DNA of 64,000 bases from Phycisphaerae bacterium (GTDB lineage Bacteria > Planctomycetota > Phycisphaerae > Phycisphaerales > UBA1924). Location: the NCBI GenBank assembly GCA_014192545.1, contig BJHL01000007.1, positions 62,001 to 126,000 on the forward strand. The letters are read 5' to 3'. Below, one piece after another: positions 16,351-25,216 of this stretch (position 1 is its first letter; the number at the start of each line of letters is the position of its first letter). The position numbers and the translations under genes are program-made. The notes beneath the pieces are model-generated. The model did not search any database. It saw only the letters and a list, made by a program, of their open reading frames with translations, and was not told the origin of the DNA.

Positions 16351-18669
16351 TCACTGGCTGGGACCGTCGGTCTCGTAGGTGATGCGCATGCCGGCGATCT
16401 GCAGCTGGGAATCAGCAAAGCCGCCCGCCCATTCGATGACCCAGCCGTTGGTGTCCGGGCGCTCGGGCTGAACAACCAGTTCAAGAGCGGCGTTCTGGTT
16501 GTCGACCACGATGGGCGTGGGAAGGGGCAGCACGCCTGTGCGCTGCGAACCGCTCTGAGCTTCGGTTGTCACTTCGCTGACGATGGACGCAACCTGGTTG
16601 GGCAGCGTCGTACGCAGCAGGAAAAAACGCATGTGGCGTGAGGCGTCGTTGTCGTTGTAGAAGATACTGATATCGCGGATGCGTGACCCGTGGGGCAGGT
16701 TGAGCGGCACACGCAGCGTGATGTTACTGGTACCCGACGGGCCGCGGATGATCTGGCCGTAGAAACCGGTTCGCACCGGAACATCCGGACTGTTGCGCGT
16801 GCCGGGCAGAAACTCGCCGACGGAGTACATGCGGTAAGTGATGCGAGGTGTGGCGAAGTTGATGTTGCCGGTGACACCCACGTTTCCAATAACGCGAACA
16901 CCGCCCGCGGCACGCACCGTGACCTGATTGGCTGCGGTGCTGGTGGTATACACGCCCGCGGACAGGTCGCTGCGATCGGACCAGACGAACGCGCCCTCAT
17001 GCAATGCGCGGGCTCGTGTGCCGCCCGCGAACGAGCCGATAGCGGTGGCTTGGTTGTCGATCCCACCCAGCACGCTGGACCAATCACCGGATGCGAGGTT
17101 GGCATCTCCACCAACGACGGTCGATCCGTACGCGGTGGCTTGGTTGTAGATGCCGCCTGACATGGTGGAGAAGGGACCCGTGGCCTGATTCGAATAGCCA
17201 CCTCCCAAGACGGATCGATCACCGCTCGCGATGTTGCCATCGCCACCACCCACAAACGACACGAAGCCCTGCGAGCGATTACTGAAGCCGCTGGCGATGG
17301 CGCTGCCTGCGCCCGATGCGATGTTGCCGTTGCCACCGCCGATGAATGAGCGGTCGCCGCTGGCAAGGTGGAAGTCGCCGCCTGAGACCGTTGCGACAAA
17401 CCCACTGGCCGCGTTCTCGCTACCGCCTGCGATCGTCGAGAAACCGCCACTTGCGCGGTTGTTGACACCACCGCCCACGGATGAGTATTGGCTGCTGGCG
17501 CGATTGCCCGAGCCGCCCAACACGCTGCTGAATACGCCTGTGGCGCGATTGTCGCGACCTGCCCCCACGGTGGCGTACCAGGCATCCTGCGTTGAACCAA
17601 CCGAATCGCCCGCGCGGTTGTTGCCGCCACCGCCGACGAAGCCGTAATCATCCGTGACGCGGTTGTTGGTATTGAAGCTGTCGAGCAGGTCGGAGGAAGA
17701 ACCGCCAGCGATCGTGCCGAAGTTTGCGGTGACGCTGTTGAGTGCCCCGCCACCGACGACTGCGCTCGACCCGGAAACGGTGTTGAAGTACCCGCCGGCG
17801 ATCGTCGCGTGAAACGCTTGCGCCTGATTTTGGCTGCCGCCGCCGATGGTTGCACTGTCACCCGCAGTGTTGACCGTGTTGCTTGAGCCGCCACCGATGT
17901 TGGCCCACGACGCGCCGATGGAGTTGTTCATGCCGCCGCCGATGGCTGCCGCGTAGGCGGGCGAAAGGATGACGTTCGAGCTGGATCCGGCGATGATGTT
18001 GGGGTGGCCCGAGCGGAAGTCAATCATCAAGCCACGCGTGCCGTTGGATCGCAACTGGAGCGGGCCTGTCGGATTGTCGATGGGACCTGACATTTGAATG
18101 CCCGCAAACGCGTTGGTCCCTCCGAAGATGTTCGGAGCGTTCAAGCGTGGCACATTCACGCTCAAAGCGGCGTCGGGAAGCGTGCCGGTGAGATTGCCAG
18201 CGTTGGTCAACTGCGCCGGGCTCAGACCAGCGAGCGTGTTGGCGTTTGCCGCGCTGTCTGCCTGCGTCGCCCTCGCGGCACGCGGAGCAGAGGTGAGCGC
18301 TTGCTCGGGCGCGAGATCCTGCAAGCCTGTTGCGTCGCCGCAGTCCAGACCCGCGTCAGGACGCACGCTGATCCGCAGCCAATACGCCTCGCGCATGAGC
18401 GAGGGCAGATCAGGACCGACCTGCACTTGCACACTGAATTGACCCGCGACGACGGGGACGTTGTCGGCGCAGAGCGTTCGGATGATCGAACCGTTGCCGT
18501 CCAAAAGCGTGAAGAACAAATCGTGCGGGCCACTTGCGGGACCGGTTGCGTCGTTCAGGATGCCCTGATACGTGAACGCGTCGGCGGGCGAATCGATGGC
18601 GAGCGCCGCTCCGCTGCAACTTGCCACGCACACCGCCGTCAAGAATCCTCGCACGTATTTGCCACGCAT
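16351..18669 (-). CDS. Exported repeat protein with YadA-head-like (hep_Hag type) repeats
   Basis: 772 residues from the ATG at 18669 (GGAGAG upstream). The signal peptide ends ALA. A beta-rich region (about 30-130, YQGILNDATGPASGPHDLFF) precedes more than 20 repeats of about 14 to 16 residues built on S-x-I/V-x-GG-x-x-N-x-A-x-G (roughly 225-560). Such repeats form a left-handed beta-roll in trimeric autotransporter heads. The stretch TYRMYSVGEFLPG near 615 and a C-terminal beta domain follow, with no YadA membrane anchor. In planctomycetes and phage tails similar repeats occur in free, exported proteins. It lacks the tail repeat of its neighbours. Adhesion or surface coat is a guess. Confidence 0.75.
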   Translation of the reverse strand: MRGKYVRGFLTAVCVASCSGAALAIDSPADAFTYQGILNDATGPASGPHDLFFTLLDGNGSIIRTLCADNVPVVAGQFSVQVQVGPDLPSLMREAYWLRISVRPDAGLDCGDATGLQDLAPEQALTSAPRAARATQADSAANANTLAGLSPAQLTNAGNLTGTLPDAALSVNVPRLNAPNIFGGTNAFAGIQMSGPIDNPTGPLQLRSNGTRGLMIDFRSGHPNIIAGSSSNVILSPAYAAAIGGGMNNSIGASWANIGGGSSNTVNTAGDSATIGGGSQNQAQAFHATIAGGYFNTVSGSSAVVGGGALNSVTANFGTIAGGSSSDLLDSFNTNNRVTDDYGFVGGGGNNRAGDSVGSTQDAWYATVGAGRDNRATGVFSSVLGGSGNRASSQYSSVGGGVNNRASGGFSTIAGGSENAASGFVATVSGGDFHLASGDRSFIGGGNGNIASGAGSAIASGFSNRSQGFVSFVGGGDGNIASGDRSVLGGGYSNQATGPFSTMSGGIYNQATAYGSTVVGGDANLASGDWSSVLGGIDNQATAIGSFAGGTRARALHEGAFVWSDRSDLSAGVYTTSTAANQVTVRAAGGVRVIGNVGVTGNINFATPRITYRMYSVGEFLPGTRNSPDVPVRTGFYGQIIRGPSGTSNITLRVPLNLPHGSRIRDISIFYNDNDASRHMRFFLLRTTLPNQVASIVSEVTTEAQSGSQRTGVLPLPTPIVVDNQNAALELVVQPERPDTNGWVIEWAGGFADSQLQIAGMRITYETDGPSQ

Positions 18670-18934
18670 GGGCGCTCTCCGCACTCTCAATCACGGGGAT
18701 CAACCGGCACACGCGCTGGCTGCGTCCTGCTGGATGAAGCGAGAAAGTCGTCTGCTTGATGCCACGAATCAGCGGAAAGCCGGTACACGTGACCGCGCGA
18801 TGGCGAGTGAAGTACACGCCGGGCGACGGAAATTACCACCCGAAAGAGTGGTAGGGCCGTTCGCAACGCAGCAAGATGCGGGGTGGATGCTCATCGCGAC
18901 AGCAGACAGTGAACGTACTGAGATCGTCTGGGCA

Positions 18935-19165
18935 TCACTGCTGTGTTGGCTTGTCCGGAAACTGCACTTCATCAATAACCGTGCGTCGCAGTGTCACGCT
19001 TTGCGGACCTTCGGGCGTATCAACGAGCGTTTGTGCCGTCATCTCGCGGCGTGCGACTTCCTGCGACACCGGTTTGTGCGGCGCAGGATCACTCGTGATC
19101 GCTTTGGCGATCTGTCCGAAGAACGATCCGAGGTTCCACGCGAGCGAGCGCTCCTTGCGAGGCAT
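18935..19165 (-). CDS. Small conserved-looking hypothetical protein
   Basis: 76 residues with balanced coding composition: MPRKERSLAWNLGSFFGQIA at the start, then VSQEVARREMT and TLRRTVIDEVQFPDKP. No signal peptide, membrane helix or cysteine. The charged strand-like C-terminus VTLRRTVIDEV looks constrained. It is directly downstream of the prolyl oligopeptidase gene (34 bases) on the same strand and could be the last gene of the sigma/anti-sigma/peptidase unit. No clear ribosome site. I do not recognise the family. Confidence 0.55.
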   Translation of the reverse strand: MPRKERSLAWNLGSFFGQIAKAITSDPAPHKPVSQEVARREMTAQTLVDTPEGPQSVTLRRTVIDEVQFPDKPTQQ

Positions 19166-19198
19166 GGACGATTGTACGTGCTGAGTGGGTGAGATGGA

Positions 19199-21520
19199 TT
19201 ACTGCACGCCCAGGTGATAGAACAGCCATGCCATGACATCGACCTGTTGCTCGATTTGGGCGCTCAGCGGCGTGCCGGCGCCGTGGCCGGTGTTGCCGCT
19301 GGTGCGCAGCAGTGCGGTTGCGCCGACTTCTTGCATGCGTGCGGTCATTTTTCGGCTTTGCATGGGGTCGACGCGCGGGTCGTTCGCGCCGGTCAGGAAC
19401 AACACGGGCGGATACTTCACGCCTTCGCGCACGTTGTGATATGGCGAGTAGGCGTAGAGCGCTTTGAACTGAGCGGGGTCGTTCACTGTGCCAAACTCGG
19501 TGACGTTGAACGCTCCGTTGGGCGAAAGCTCGACGCGCAGCATGTCGTAAATGCCGACGTGACTGACGACGCAGCGGTACAACTCGGGATGTTGCACGAT
19601 TTGCGTGCCCATGAGCAGGCCGCCGTTGCTGCCGCCTTGGATCGCAAGTCGTTTGCTGCTTGTGTACTTGTTCTTGATGAGCGACTGAGCGCACGCGGCG
19701 AAGTCGTCGAAGACGTTTTGCTTGTTGAGCAAGTTGCCCTGGCGGTGCCAGGCTTCGCCGTATTCGCCACCGCCGCGGATGTTGGCGAGGGCGAAAATCA
19801 CGCCTTTTTCCAGCAGTTGCAGGTTGCGCAGGCTGAAACGCGGCGACTCGCTGACGCCATAGCCGCCGTAGCCGGTGAGCATGAGAGCTGCGCTGCCATC
19901 GAGCTTAGTGCCTTTCTTCATGACGATGTTGATGGGCACGCGGGTGCCGTCTTTGCTGGTTGCGAATTCGCGCCGCACTTCGTACTGGGTCAGGTCGAGG
20001 TTGGGATAGCTCTGGCCGAAGTTCGTGCTTTTTGTCACGCCGGTCGCGGGGTCAAACAACTTCCAGGCCATGGGCTGCGTGAATCCGACGTTGCTGAAGA
20101 GCACGCGGCCGTCATCGAGCACGGTGGTACCACCGACTGCCGAAACGGCAAACAACTCGGGGCCTTTCACGGCTTTGCCGTCTTTGGTAAAGACGCGCAG
20201 TTCGCTGGGGCCGCCGGTTTGCATCGTTGCGAAGATGTGATCCTTGCCGATCACGAACACGGAAGGATCGAAGAAATCGATCTCAAAAGTCGCGTCTTTG
20301 AACTCGGGCACGATCACTTCAAGGAAGCCGATGGTTGTGACGCTTAGCTTGCGCCGCACGACTTGGCCGCGCTCGGCACCATTCGCGCGCGAGACGGCAT
20401 AGATGTAACCATCGCTGCCCATCGCAGCCTGGACCCACTTGGCTTCGACGTTTGCGATTTGCGTCCAGGCACCGGGTGAACCTTCCTGATCGGGCGTGCG
20501 CACGAAGTGATCAAACTCGCCGCCGTCGCCATACTGCATGCTTGCGAGCACCCACTGCTGCCCGCGCGCGTCGGTCTTGGCATCCAGCATCCACTCGGCG
20601 ATGCGCGGCGCGTTGGTACCGAGTTCAAATCTATCTTCACTGGTGGGTTTGCCAAGTTCGTGGAAGTAAATCTGCACGTAGAAGTTCATATCCGCTTCGG
20701 ACTTCTCGCCGGTGCGCGGGTAGCGCGTGTAAAAGACGCCACTGCCGTCGGTGGCCCATGCAAGCGAGCCGCCTGCGGTGCCCCCGTTGACGCGCGGAAT
20801 GACTTCGCCCGTGGGCTTGCCGCTGGCGACATCGAAGAACGTCACGTCGCCCAGTTCGCTGCCGTCTTTGCTCATGCAGACGGCGAGCAGCGTTCCGTCG
20901 GGGCTGGGAACGCTCCAGTCAATCGTCGTGCCGCCGCCGGCGTCGAGCGTGTTGGGGTCAACGAGCACGCGTTCGGGAATTGCGTCACTGGGCCAGCTTC
21001 GCCACACGAGTTTGTCTTGCTGCGCGCCGGGCTCGCGCTTCATCGCGAACAGTCGGCCGTTGGTTTGATGAAAGCCGTAGTACGAAACGCTCTGCATGCC
21101 CAGAAGCTGCGTGGCACGTTCGCGAATGCTGGCGATGTTGGGCAAGGCATCGAGGGTTGCGCGAGCTTTCGCGTTTTCGGCTTCGCTCCAGGCCTTGACG
21201 GCTGCGTCGTCCCAGTTTTCGAGCCATTGGTATTTGTCGACGACGCTCACGCCGTGATAGATATCGACGGCGGGCGGGCGGGTGATGGCGGTTGTGGTTT
21301 GCGATGGCGGCGTGAGGGCATTCGTGCGCGCGGGCGCCGCAGGTTGTGTGGTCGCAACTGGCGATGACTTTCGCGCCTCGCTCGTGGATGGAGTTGTGGC
21401 TGCTTGCTTTGTCGATTCTGGATTCTTCGCTTGCGGCGTGTTCGCTTTCCCCGCGCACGCCCCCAATGCAACCACGCTTGCCAACCCCGCAACTCCAACG
21501 ACGCGCATCGCGATATGCAT
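19199..21520 (-). CDS. Prolyl oligopeptidase (S9A), lipoprotein
   Basis: 773 residues from the ATG at 21520 after AAAGGAG. A lipobox (ALGAC) after the signal helix suggests lipidation at Cys22 and periplasmic location. The mature N-terminus has KYQWLENWDDAAVKAW, typical of the S9A propeller entry; the catalytic domain shows GGSNGG (Ser631), GANDPRVDP (Asp714) and GHGAG (His746). S9A enzymes cut short peptides after proline. A low-complexity Thr/Pro/Ala linker (about 25-70) follows the lipobox. It is 42 bases downstream of the anti-sigma candidate on the same strand, so peptidase expression may be tied to the sigma factor. Confidence 0.92.
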   Translation of the reverse strand: MHIAMRVVGVAGLASVVALGACAGKANTPQAKNPESTKQAATTPSTSEARKSSPVATTQPAAPARTNALTPPSQTTTAITRPPAVDIYHGVSVVDKYQWLENWDDAAVKAWSEAENAKARATLDALPNIASIRERATQLLGMQSVSYYGFHQTNGRLFAMKREPGAQQDKLVWRSWPSDAIPERVLVDPNTLDAGGGTTIDWSVPSPDGTLLAVCMSKDGSELGDVTFFDVASGKPTGEVIPRVNGGTAGGSLAWATDGSGVFYTRYPRTGEKSEADMNFYVQIYFHELGKPTSEDRFELGTNAPRIAEWMLDAKTDARGQQWVLASMQYGDGGEFDHFVRTPDQEGSPGAWTQIANVEAKWVQAAMGSDGYIYAVSRANGAERGQVVRRKLSVTTIGFLEVIVPEFKDATFEIDFFDPSVFVIGKDHIFATMQTGGPSELRVFTKDGKAVKGPELFAVSAVGGTTVLDDGRVLFSNVGFTQPMAWKLFDPATGVTKSTNFGQSYPNLDLTQYEVRREFATSKDGTRVPINIVMKKGTKLDGSAALMLTGYGGYGVSESPRFSLRNLQLLEKGVIFALANIRGGGEYGEAWHRQGNLLNKQNVFDDFAACAQSLIKNKYTSSKRLAIQGGSNGGLLMGTQIVQHPELYRCVVSHVGIYDMLRVELSPNGAFNVTEFGTVNDPAQFKALYAYSPYHNVREGVKYPPVLFLTGANDPRVDPMQSRKMTARMQEVGATALLRTSGNTGHGAGTPLSAQIEQQVDVMAWLFYHLGVQ

Positions 21521-21562
21521 AGTCCGCTCCTTTTCAGGAGCGTAGAACACAACAAGCAGCAA

Positions 21563-22036
21563 TCAATATTTGGGCGAGAGCGACCCACCCAATCGCGGAT
21601 CGCCCGCGACAGGGTCATTTACCGCGCCGCGCAGGTCGCCCATCGTGGGTACGCCTGTGCCGGCTCCGGCTGCCGTGCTGCCTGAGGTGCCGTTGCTTGC
21701 GGGTGGCTGGCCATTGCTCGCGAGTGCGGGCTCGGTTTGATTGCCGTCGGCGGCGTCGGTCGCTGGCTGCGACTGCACCGATGCGGACTGAGAGTTTCCG
21801 GCGAGTTTGGATACATGTCCTGAGTTGAGTGCGCCCCAGATCGCGAGGCCTCCCAACGCAATCAGCACGCTTGCAGCCATCGCCAAGCCTGCGAAGCTCC
21901 ATCGCTCGACGCGTTGCTGCACCATCGCGTTGGACGCGGTGACCAATTCAGCGGGCACGGGCCCGATGTCAGTACTAAGACCGCGCCCGAGTGCGTCGAG
22001 CCGGCGCGTCAGGATGTCATCTTGTTCACGATTCAT
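21563..22036 (-). CDS. Membrane protein, probable anti-sigma factor partner
   Basis: 157 residues. A soluble N-terminal part (1-45) is followed by one membrane helix (FAGLAMAASVLIALGGLAIWGAL, about 48-70) and a Gly/Ser/Ala/Gln-rich exported tail. Its ATG overlaps the sigma-factor stop codon by four bases (ATGA), so the pair is translationally coupled. A one-helix protein coupled to an ECF-type sigma factor is usually its membrane-bound anti-sigma factor. I see no zinc-binding HxxxCxxC motif, so it would be an atypical one; a plain membrane protein of the operon is the alternative. Confidence 0.65.
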   Translation of the reverse strand: MNREQDDILTRRLDALGRGLSTDIGPVPAELVTASNAMVQQRVERWSFAGLAMAASVLIALGGLAIWGALNSGHVSKLAGNSQSASVQSQPATDAADGNQTEPALASNGQPPASNGTSGSTAAGAGTGVPTMGDLRGAVNDPVAGDPRLGGSLSPKY

Positions 22037-22638
22037 TGCTTTACTCCCACGACATCCGCCGAAACTTTGCTAGGCACATGCTTTTCGGTCATGCGCTCGC
22101 GCAACTGTTCAATTGCTTTTGCGTACCGACTCGCCAATGTCGAGCGTGCCACCCCGAGCGCCGCCGACAACTGATCAAACGACAAACCTGCGATATGCCG
22201 AAGCACGAGCACATCGCGATGCTCTTCTGACAAAGTTTCCATCGCCCGCGCCACGTCGCCGAATGCGGCCCAGGTTTGCGTAGCGTCGCTGCTCGCGTCG
22301 GCCGCACCTTCGCAGCGTTCCTGCCGTGCTCGGCGAGCGACTTCGCGCAGGCGGGTCATTTCGCGATGCTCGCCTCGCAGTGCGTTGAAGGTTGCGTTGC
22401 GTGTGGAGACCACCAAGAAAGCTCCGACATCACGCACTTCGCGCAAACGTGATTCGGGTAATCGCAAGACGTCCATCAACACGCGCTGCACGATGTCGCC
22501 AGCCATGTGTGAGCGCTTGGGACCGAGCAGCCCGCGCGAGACCGCGAACATGCGCGGCGCGAAGACGCGCCAGAGTTCCTCCGCCGCCCCGGGCCGACCG
22601 CTGCGAAAACCTGTGAAGATCGCGGCGTCGGTTTCCAA
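22033..22638 (-). CDS. ECF-type RNA polymerase sigma factor
   Basis: 201 residues from a TTG start at 22638; no in-frame ATG is nearby, so the start is tentative. Region 2 is in FAPRMFAVSRGLLGPKRSHM with VQRVLMDVLRLPE after it; region 4 reads SEEHRDVLVLRHIAGLSFDQ then LGVARSTLASRYAKAIEQLRERM, a helix-turn-helix typical of ECF sigma-70 factors. The region 2 / region 4 linker is long, as in planctomycete ECF groups. It starts an operon with a coupled membrane protein and a lipoprotein peptidase. It probably directs a stress or envelope regulon and its own operon. Confidence 0.85.
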   Translation of the reverse strand: METDAAIFTGFRSGRPGAAEELWRVFAPRMFAVSRGLLGPKRSHMAGDIVQRVLMDVLRLPESRLREVRDVGAFLVVSTRNATFNALRGEHREMTRLREVARRARQERCEGAADASSDATQTWAAFGDVARAMETLSEEHRDVLVLRHIAGLSFDQLSAALGVARSTLASRYAKAIEQLRERMTEKHVPSKVSADVVGVKQ

Positions 22639-22760
22639 CGAGAACGCGTGCCCGCCGCCTCCATCGGCTTGCGGGTCACGCGTCTGCGGACATGATTCGA
22701 AGAGCCAACTCGTAGAAACGAACTCCTTACATACTGGCGCACATCATTCGCCAACGTCGC

Positions 22761-23894
22761 TTAGCGAACATCACCCTCCGCGGCGGGTTTCTGCATTTCT
22801 GCGGGCAGTTTGCCGTCGTTTTGGATGTATGCCTCGAGCATTTTCTTTGTTGCTTCGAACGTGCCTTGCCCCTTTTTGTCTGCGCTCCAGGCCTTGACTA
22901 ACGAAGGCGCCATCCGCTGTGCGACCACGCCATACTCGCCGCTGGTTACTGCGGTTGCCAGTCGCAGCAGTTCATCGTGAGCCTTTGGCTGGTCCCAAAC
23001 TGCCGCACTGTCCACGTAAAAATCTTTGAGACGGGCAACCGCAGCGTCAAGCTGGTTGCGATCCATCTTGCGGATTACCTCATCGGTCGGCTGCAGGCCA
23101 TCGCCGCTGACCATGGGCATGAAGTCAGCCAGTTCTTTCGCGCCGCGCTCGCCTTGGAACTTCTCCTTGAACCACAAGTCGAATATCTCCCACTCACCCA
23201 TCACGCTGTCGCGCAGGCCGAAGACATCTTCGGTGTTCATCGGCCGCATTGTGCCCAGCACTTGCTGCGCACTGTCGGTGCTGAGAGTTCCTGACCGGAG
23301 GCGGTCTTCAACCCAACTGCACGTCAGTGAATTCATCGCAGCTCCCACGAGGCCACTGATGAGGATGCGATCATGGCGGACATGCTCTGACATCCGCATG
23401 GCCGCTTTCACACGCCGCACTGCCTCGCGCTCGTTTGCTGCTCGCGTTTCTCCCTGGGCTTCGATTGCCATCAAGCGCGATGCATCGGCAATCAACATGC
23501 GGGCCGAGCCACGCATGAGACCGAGATGCGGCAGCAAAAGTTCAAGCCCACCCTTGTAATCGAGTCCCCAATCACATTCGTCCATCATCGCGGCGTTGAT
23601 GATCTTGCCGACGTAGGCCTGCTGCTCGACCAGCATCGATACTTGGCGCTCATCTTCACCCTGGCGGCTATGCAATGTCCCTCGCTGGTCGGGTGAGATT
23701 GAATCCCATGCGGCCACGTACGCCTGCGCGGCATTCTGCCCTTGCAATAGAGGTGGCCGGTTGTTGCTGCTCGCAAACTGCTCGGCGATCGTCGGAATTT
23801 TCTGTGCGGCTTGCGTGTTCGTCGGCTGTGCCCCCGCAGCACCGGCCACCGTCATCAACAACGCTGCCGCCAACAACTGCTTTCCACCACGCAT
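22761..23894 (-). CDS. Exported helical protein of unknown function
   Basis: 377 residues from the ATG at 23894, chosen because GGAG sits 6 bases upstream; an ATG at 23906 is an alternative. Signal peptide about 1-24 (LLAAALLMTVAGAAGA). The mature part is mostly helical with QGQNAAQAYVAAWDSISPDQ near the start, a region rich in MRMSEHVRHDRILISGLVGAAM, and a C-terminal charged helix pair. No catalytic motif recognised; similar exported helical proteins are common in planctomycetes. It lies upstream of the sigma-factor operon on the same strand (gap about 120 bases) and is divergent from the lamin-tail gene. Confidence 0.7.
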   Translation of the reverse strand: MRGGKQLLAAALLMTVAGAAGAQPTNTQAAQKIPTIAEQFASSNNRPPLLQGQNAAQAYVAAWDSISPDQRGTLHSRQGEDERQVSMLVEQQAYVGKIINAAMMDECDWGLDYKGGLELLLPHLGLMRGSARMLIADASRLMAIEAQGETRAANEREAVRRVKAAMRMSEHVRHDRILISGLVGAAMNSLTCSWVEDRLRSGTLSTDSAQQVLGTMRPMNTEDVFGLRDSVMGEWEIFDLWFKEKFQGERGAKELADFMPMVSGDGLQPTDEVIRKMDRNQLDAAVARLKDFYVDSAAVWDQPKAHDELLRLATAVTSGEYGVVAQRMAPSLVKAWSADKKGQGTFEATKKMLEAYIQNDGKLPAEMQKPAAEGDVR

Positions 23895-24108
23895 AACCGA
23901 CTCCATTCCCAGCGTTCGCACGCTGTTCGTTTGCCGTTCGCCGCCTCGAACGGATGCCGCTGTTCTACCCACCACCTTCGACACCGCGGCTGGCCTGGCA
24001 TCCGAATTCTCTCGCCATTTTTCATTCATTCGCATGTCGCAACCCGCGCGTTGCGTGTACATTCATTTCCCTGAAATTCTCAATTCTTCTTTCACGGGAA
24101 CTCTGATT

Positions 24109-24996
24109 ATGCTGCCCATATTCGTCGCCGCAATCGTGCCTGCCCTTGCTGAGCCTTCGCCCACGCCTGATCGCGCGCACCCGATTATCACTGAAATCCT
24201 CTACGCGGTGCCCACTGGGCCTGCGGGCGATGCCGATCAAGACGGCAATCGTTCGGCGACCGGCGATGAGTTCATCGAGATTTTCAACGCGGGCGAGAAG
24301 CCGATCAATCTTGAGGGCTATCGGCTGATGGACGGCTTGCCGACGCAAGGCAAAGCTGCGACGGACGAGAAATCGCACATTGATTTTACGTTTCCCAAAG
24401 CGACGCTCGCGCCCAAGCAAACGGCTGTCATCTTCAACGGCTTTGGCTCGACTCCCAAGGGCGAGGTTGGCGATGCGACTGCTGCGAAAGCTGCGAACGA
24501 GAACTTCCATGGGGCGCTTGTGTTCTCGATGAAGTGCAACAACCAGTATCAGGCGCTTTCGAACAGCAACGACATGGTTGTGTTGTTGGCACCGGACGGC
24601 ACGGCTTTGCAATGCGTGCGCTGGGATAATCGCGATGACGAAAAACGCGAGCAGGCGAATCGCAGCCGTCGCGATACGTCGGGAAAGAACAGCGACTCGA
24701 CCAAGTCGGGTTCAAAGAACTCTCGCAACAACAGCCGTTCACAGCCTGCCGACAAAGCCGCGCCGGAGGCGGCTCGCGTGACGCAAGACGCGCCCAAGTC
24801 AACCGGCAGCGTGACGCTGACGACAATTGAGGGTGAGTTCACGCCGCACATGGATCAATCTGCGACGTTGTTTAGTCCGGGACAGTTTCCTGCGGCACCG
24901 GCAGCCGACGCGGCGAAATCTGACCCGGCTGGCAAAGCATCTGAAACGAAAACCACCGAGAAGCCAGCGAGCAAACCCGCCACCTCTCCCCGCTGA
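24109..24996 (+). CDS. Exported lamin-tail-domain protein
   Basis: 295 residues from the ATG at 24109. A short signal peptide (LPIFVAAIVPALA) is followed by a lamin tail domain (about 22-170): HPIITEILYAVPTG, GDEFIEIFNAGEKPINLEGY, RLMDG, and PKQTAVIFNGFG, the usual beta-sandwich order. The C-terminal 120 residues are low complexity, rich in Ser, Lys, Arg and Ala, probably disordered. Lamin tail domains in bacteria occur in exported nucleases and surface proteins; no nuclease domain is seen here. It could bind ligands or cell-surface material. Confidence 0.75.
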   Translation: MLPIFVAAIVPALAEPSPTPDRAHPIITEILYAVPTGPAGDADQDGNRSATGDEFIEIFNAGEKPINLEGYRLMDGLPTQGKAATDEKSHIDFTFPKATLAPKQTAVIFNGFGSTPKGEVGDATAAKAANENFHGALVFSMKCNNQYQALSNSNDMVVLLAPDGTALQCVRWDNRDDEKREQANRSRRDTSGKNSDSTKSGSKNSRNNSRSQPADKAAPEAARVTQDAPKSTGSVTLTTIEGEFTPHMDQSATLFSPGQFPAAPAADAAKSDPAGKASETKTTEKPASKPATSPR

Positions 24997-25019
24997 AGTG
25001 CCCGCTACTATCGCACGTC

Positions 25020-25094
25020 GTCCTCGTAGCTCAGCCTGGATAGAGCATCGTGCTTCGAACGCGAGGGTCGTAGGTTCGAATCCTGCCGAGGACG
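25020..25094 (+). tRNA. tRNA-Arg (anticodon TCG)
   Basis: A full cloverleaf: acceptor GTCCTCG (25020-25026) with CGAGGAC (25087-25093), D arm GCTC/GAGC, anticodon stem TCGTG/CGCGA with loop CTTCGAA (anticodon TCG, reading CGA), variable loop GGGTC, T arm GTAGG-TTCGAAT-CCTGC, discriminator G at 25094. CCA is not encoded. A T-run follows directly. Stems have only wobble exceptions. Confidence 0.93.
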
Positions 25095-25216
25095 CTTTTT
25101 CTGTCGTTTTCTTTCATTGCTTCGGCTGCGTTTTTTGGTTTGGTGCTTTTTTAGCACACCATGCATCGCGTAGTGATCCCGCCCTCAAGCGAGCTGCACT
25201 TTTCCTACGCTAAGGC

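Noticed and set aside
22476..22754. 92-codon minus-strand frame overlapping the sigma factor start
   Set aside because: Arg/Ser-rich shadow that overlaps region 2 of the sigma factor in another frame.
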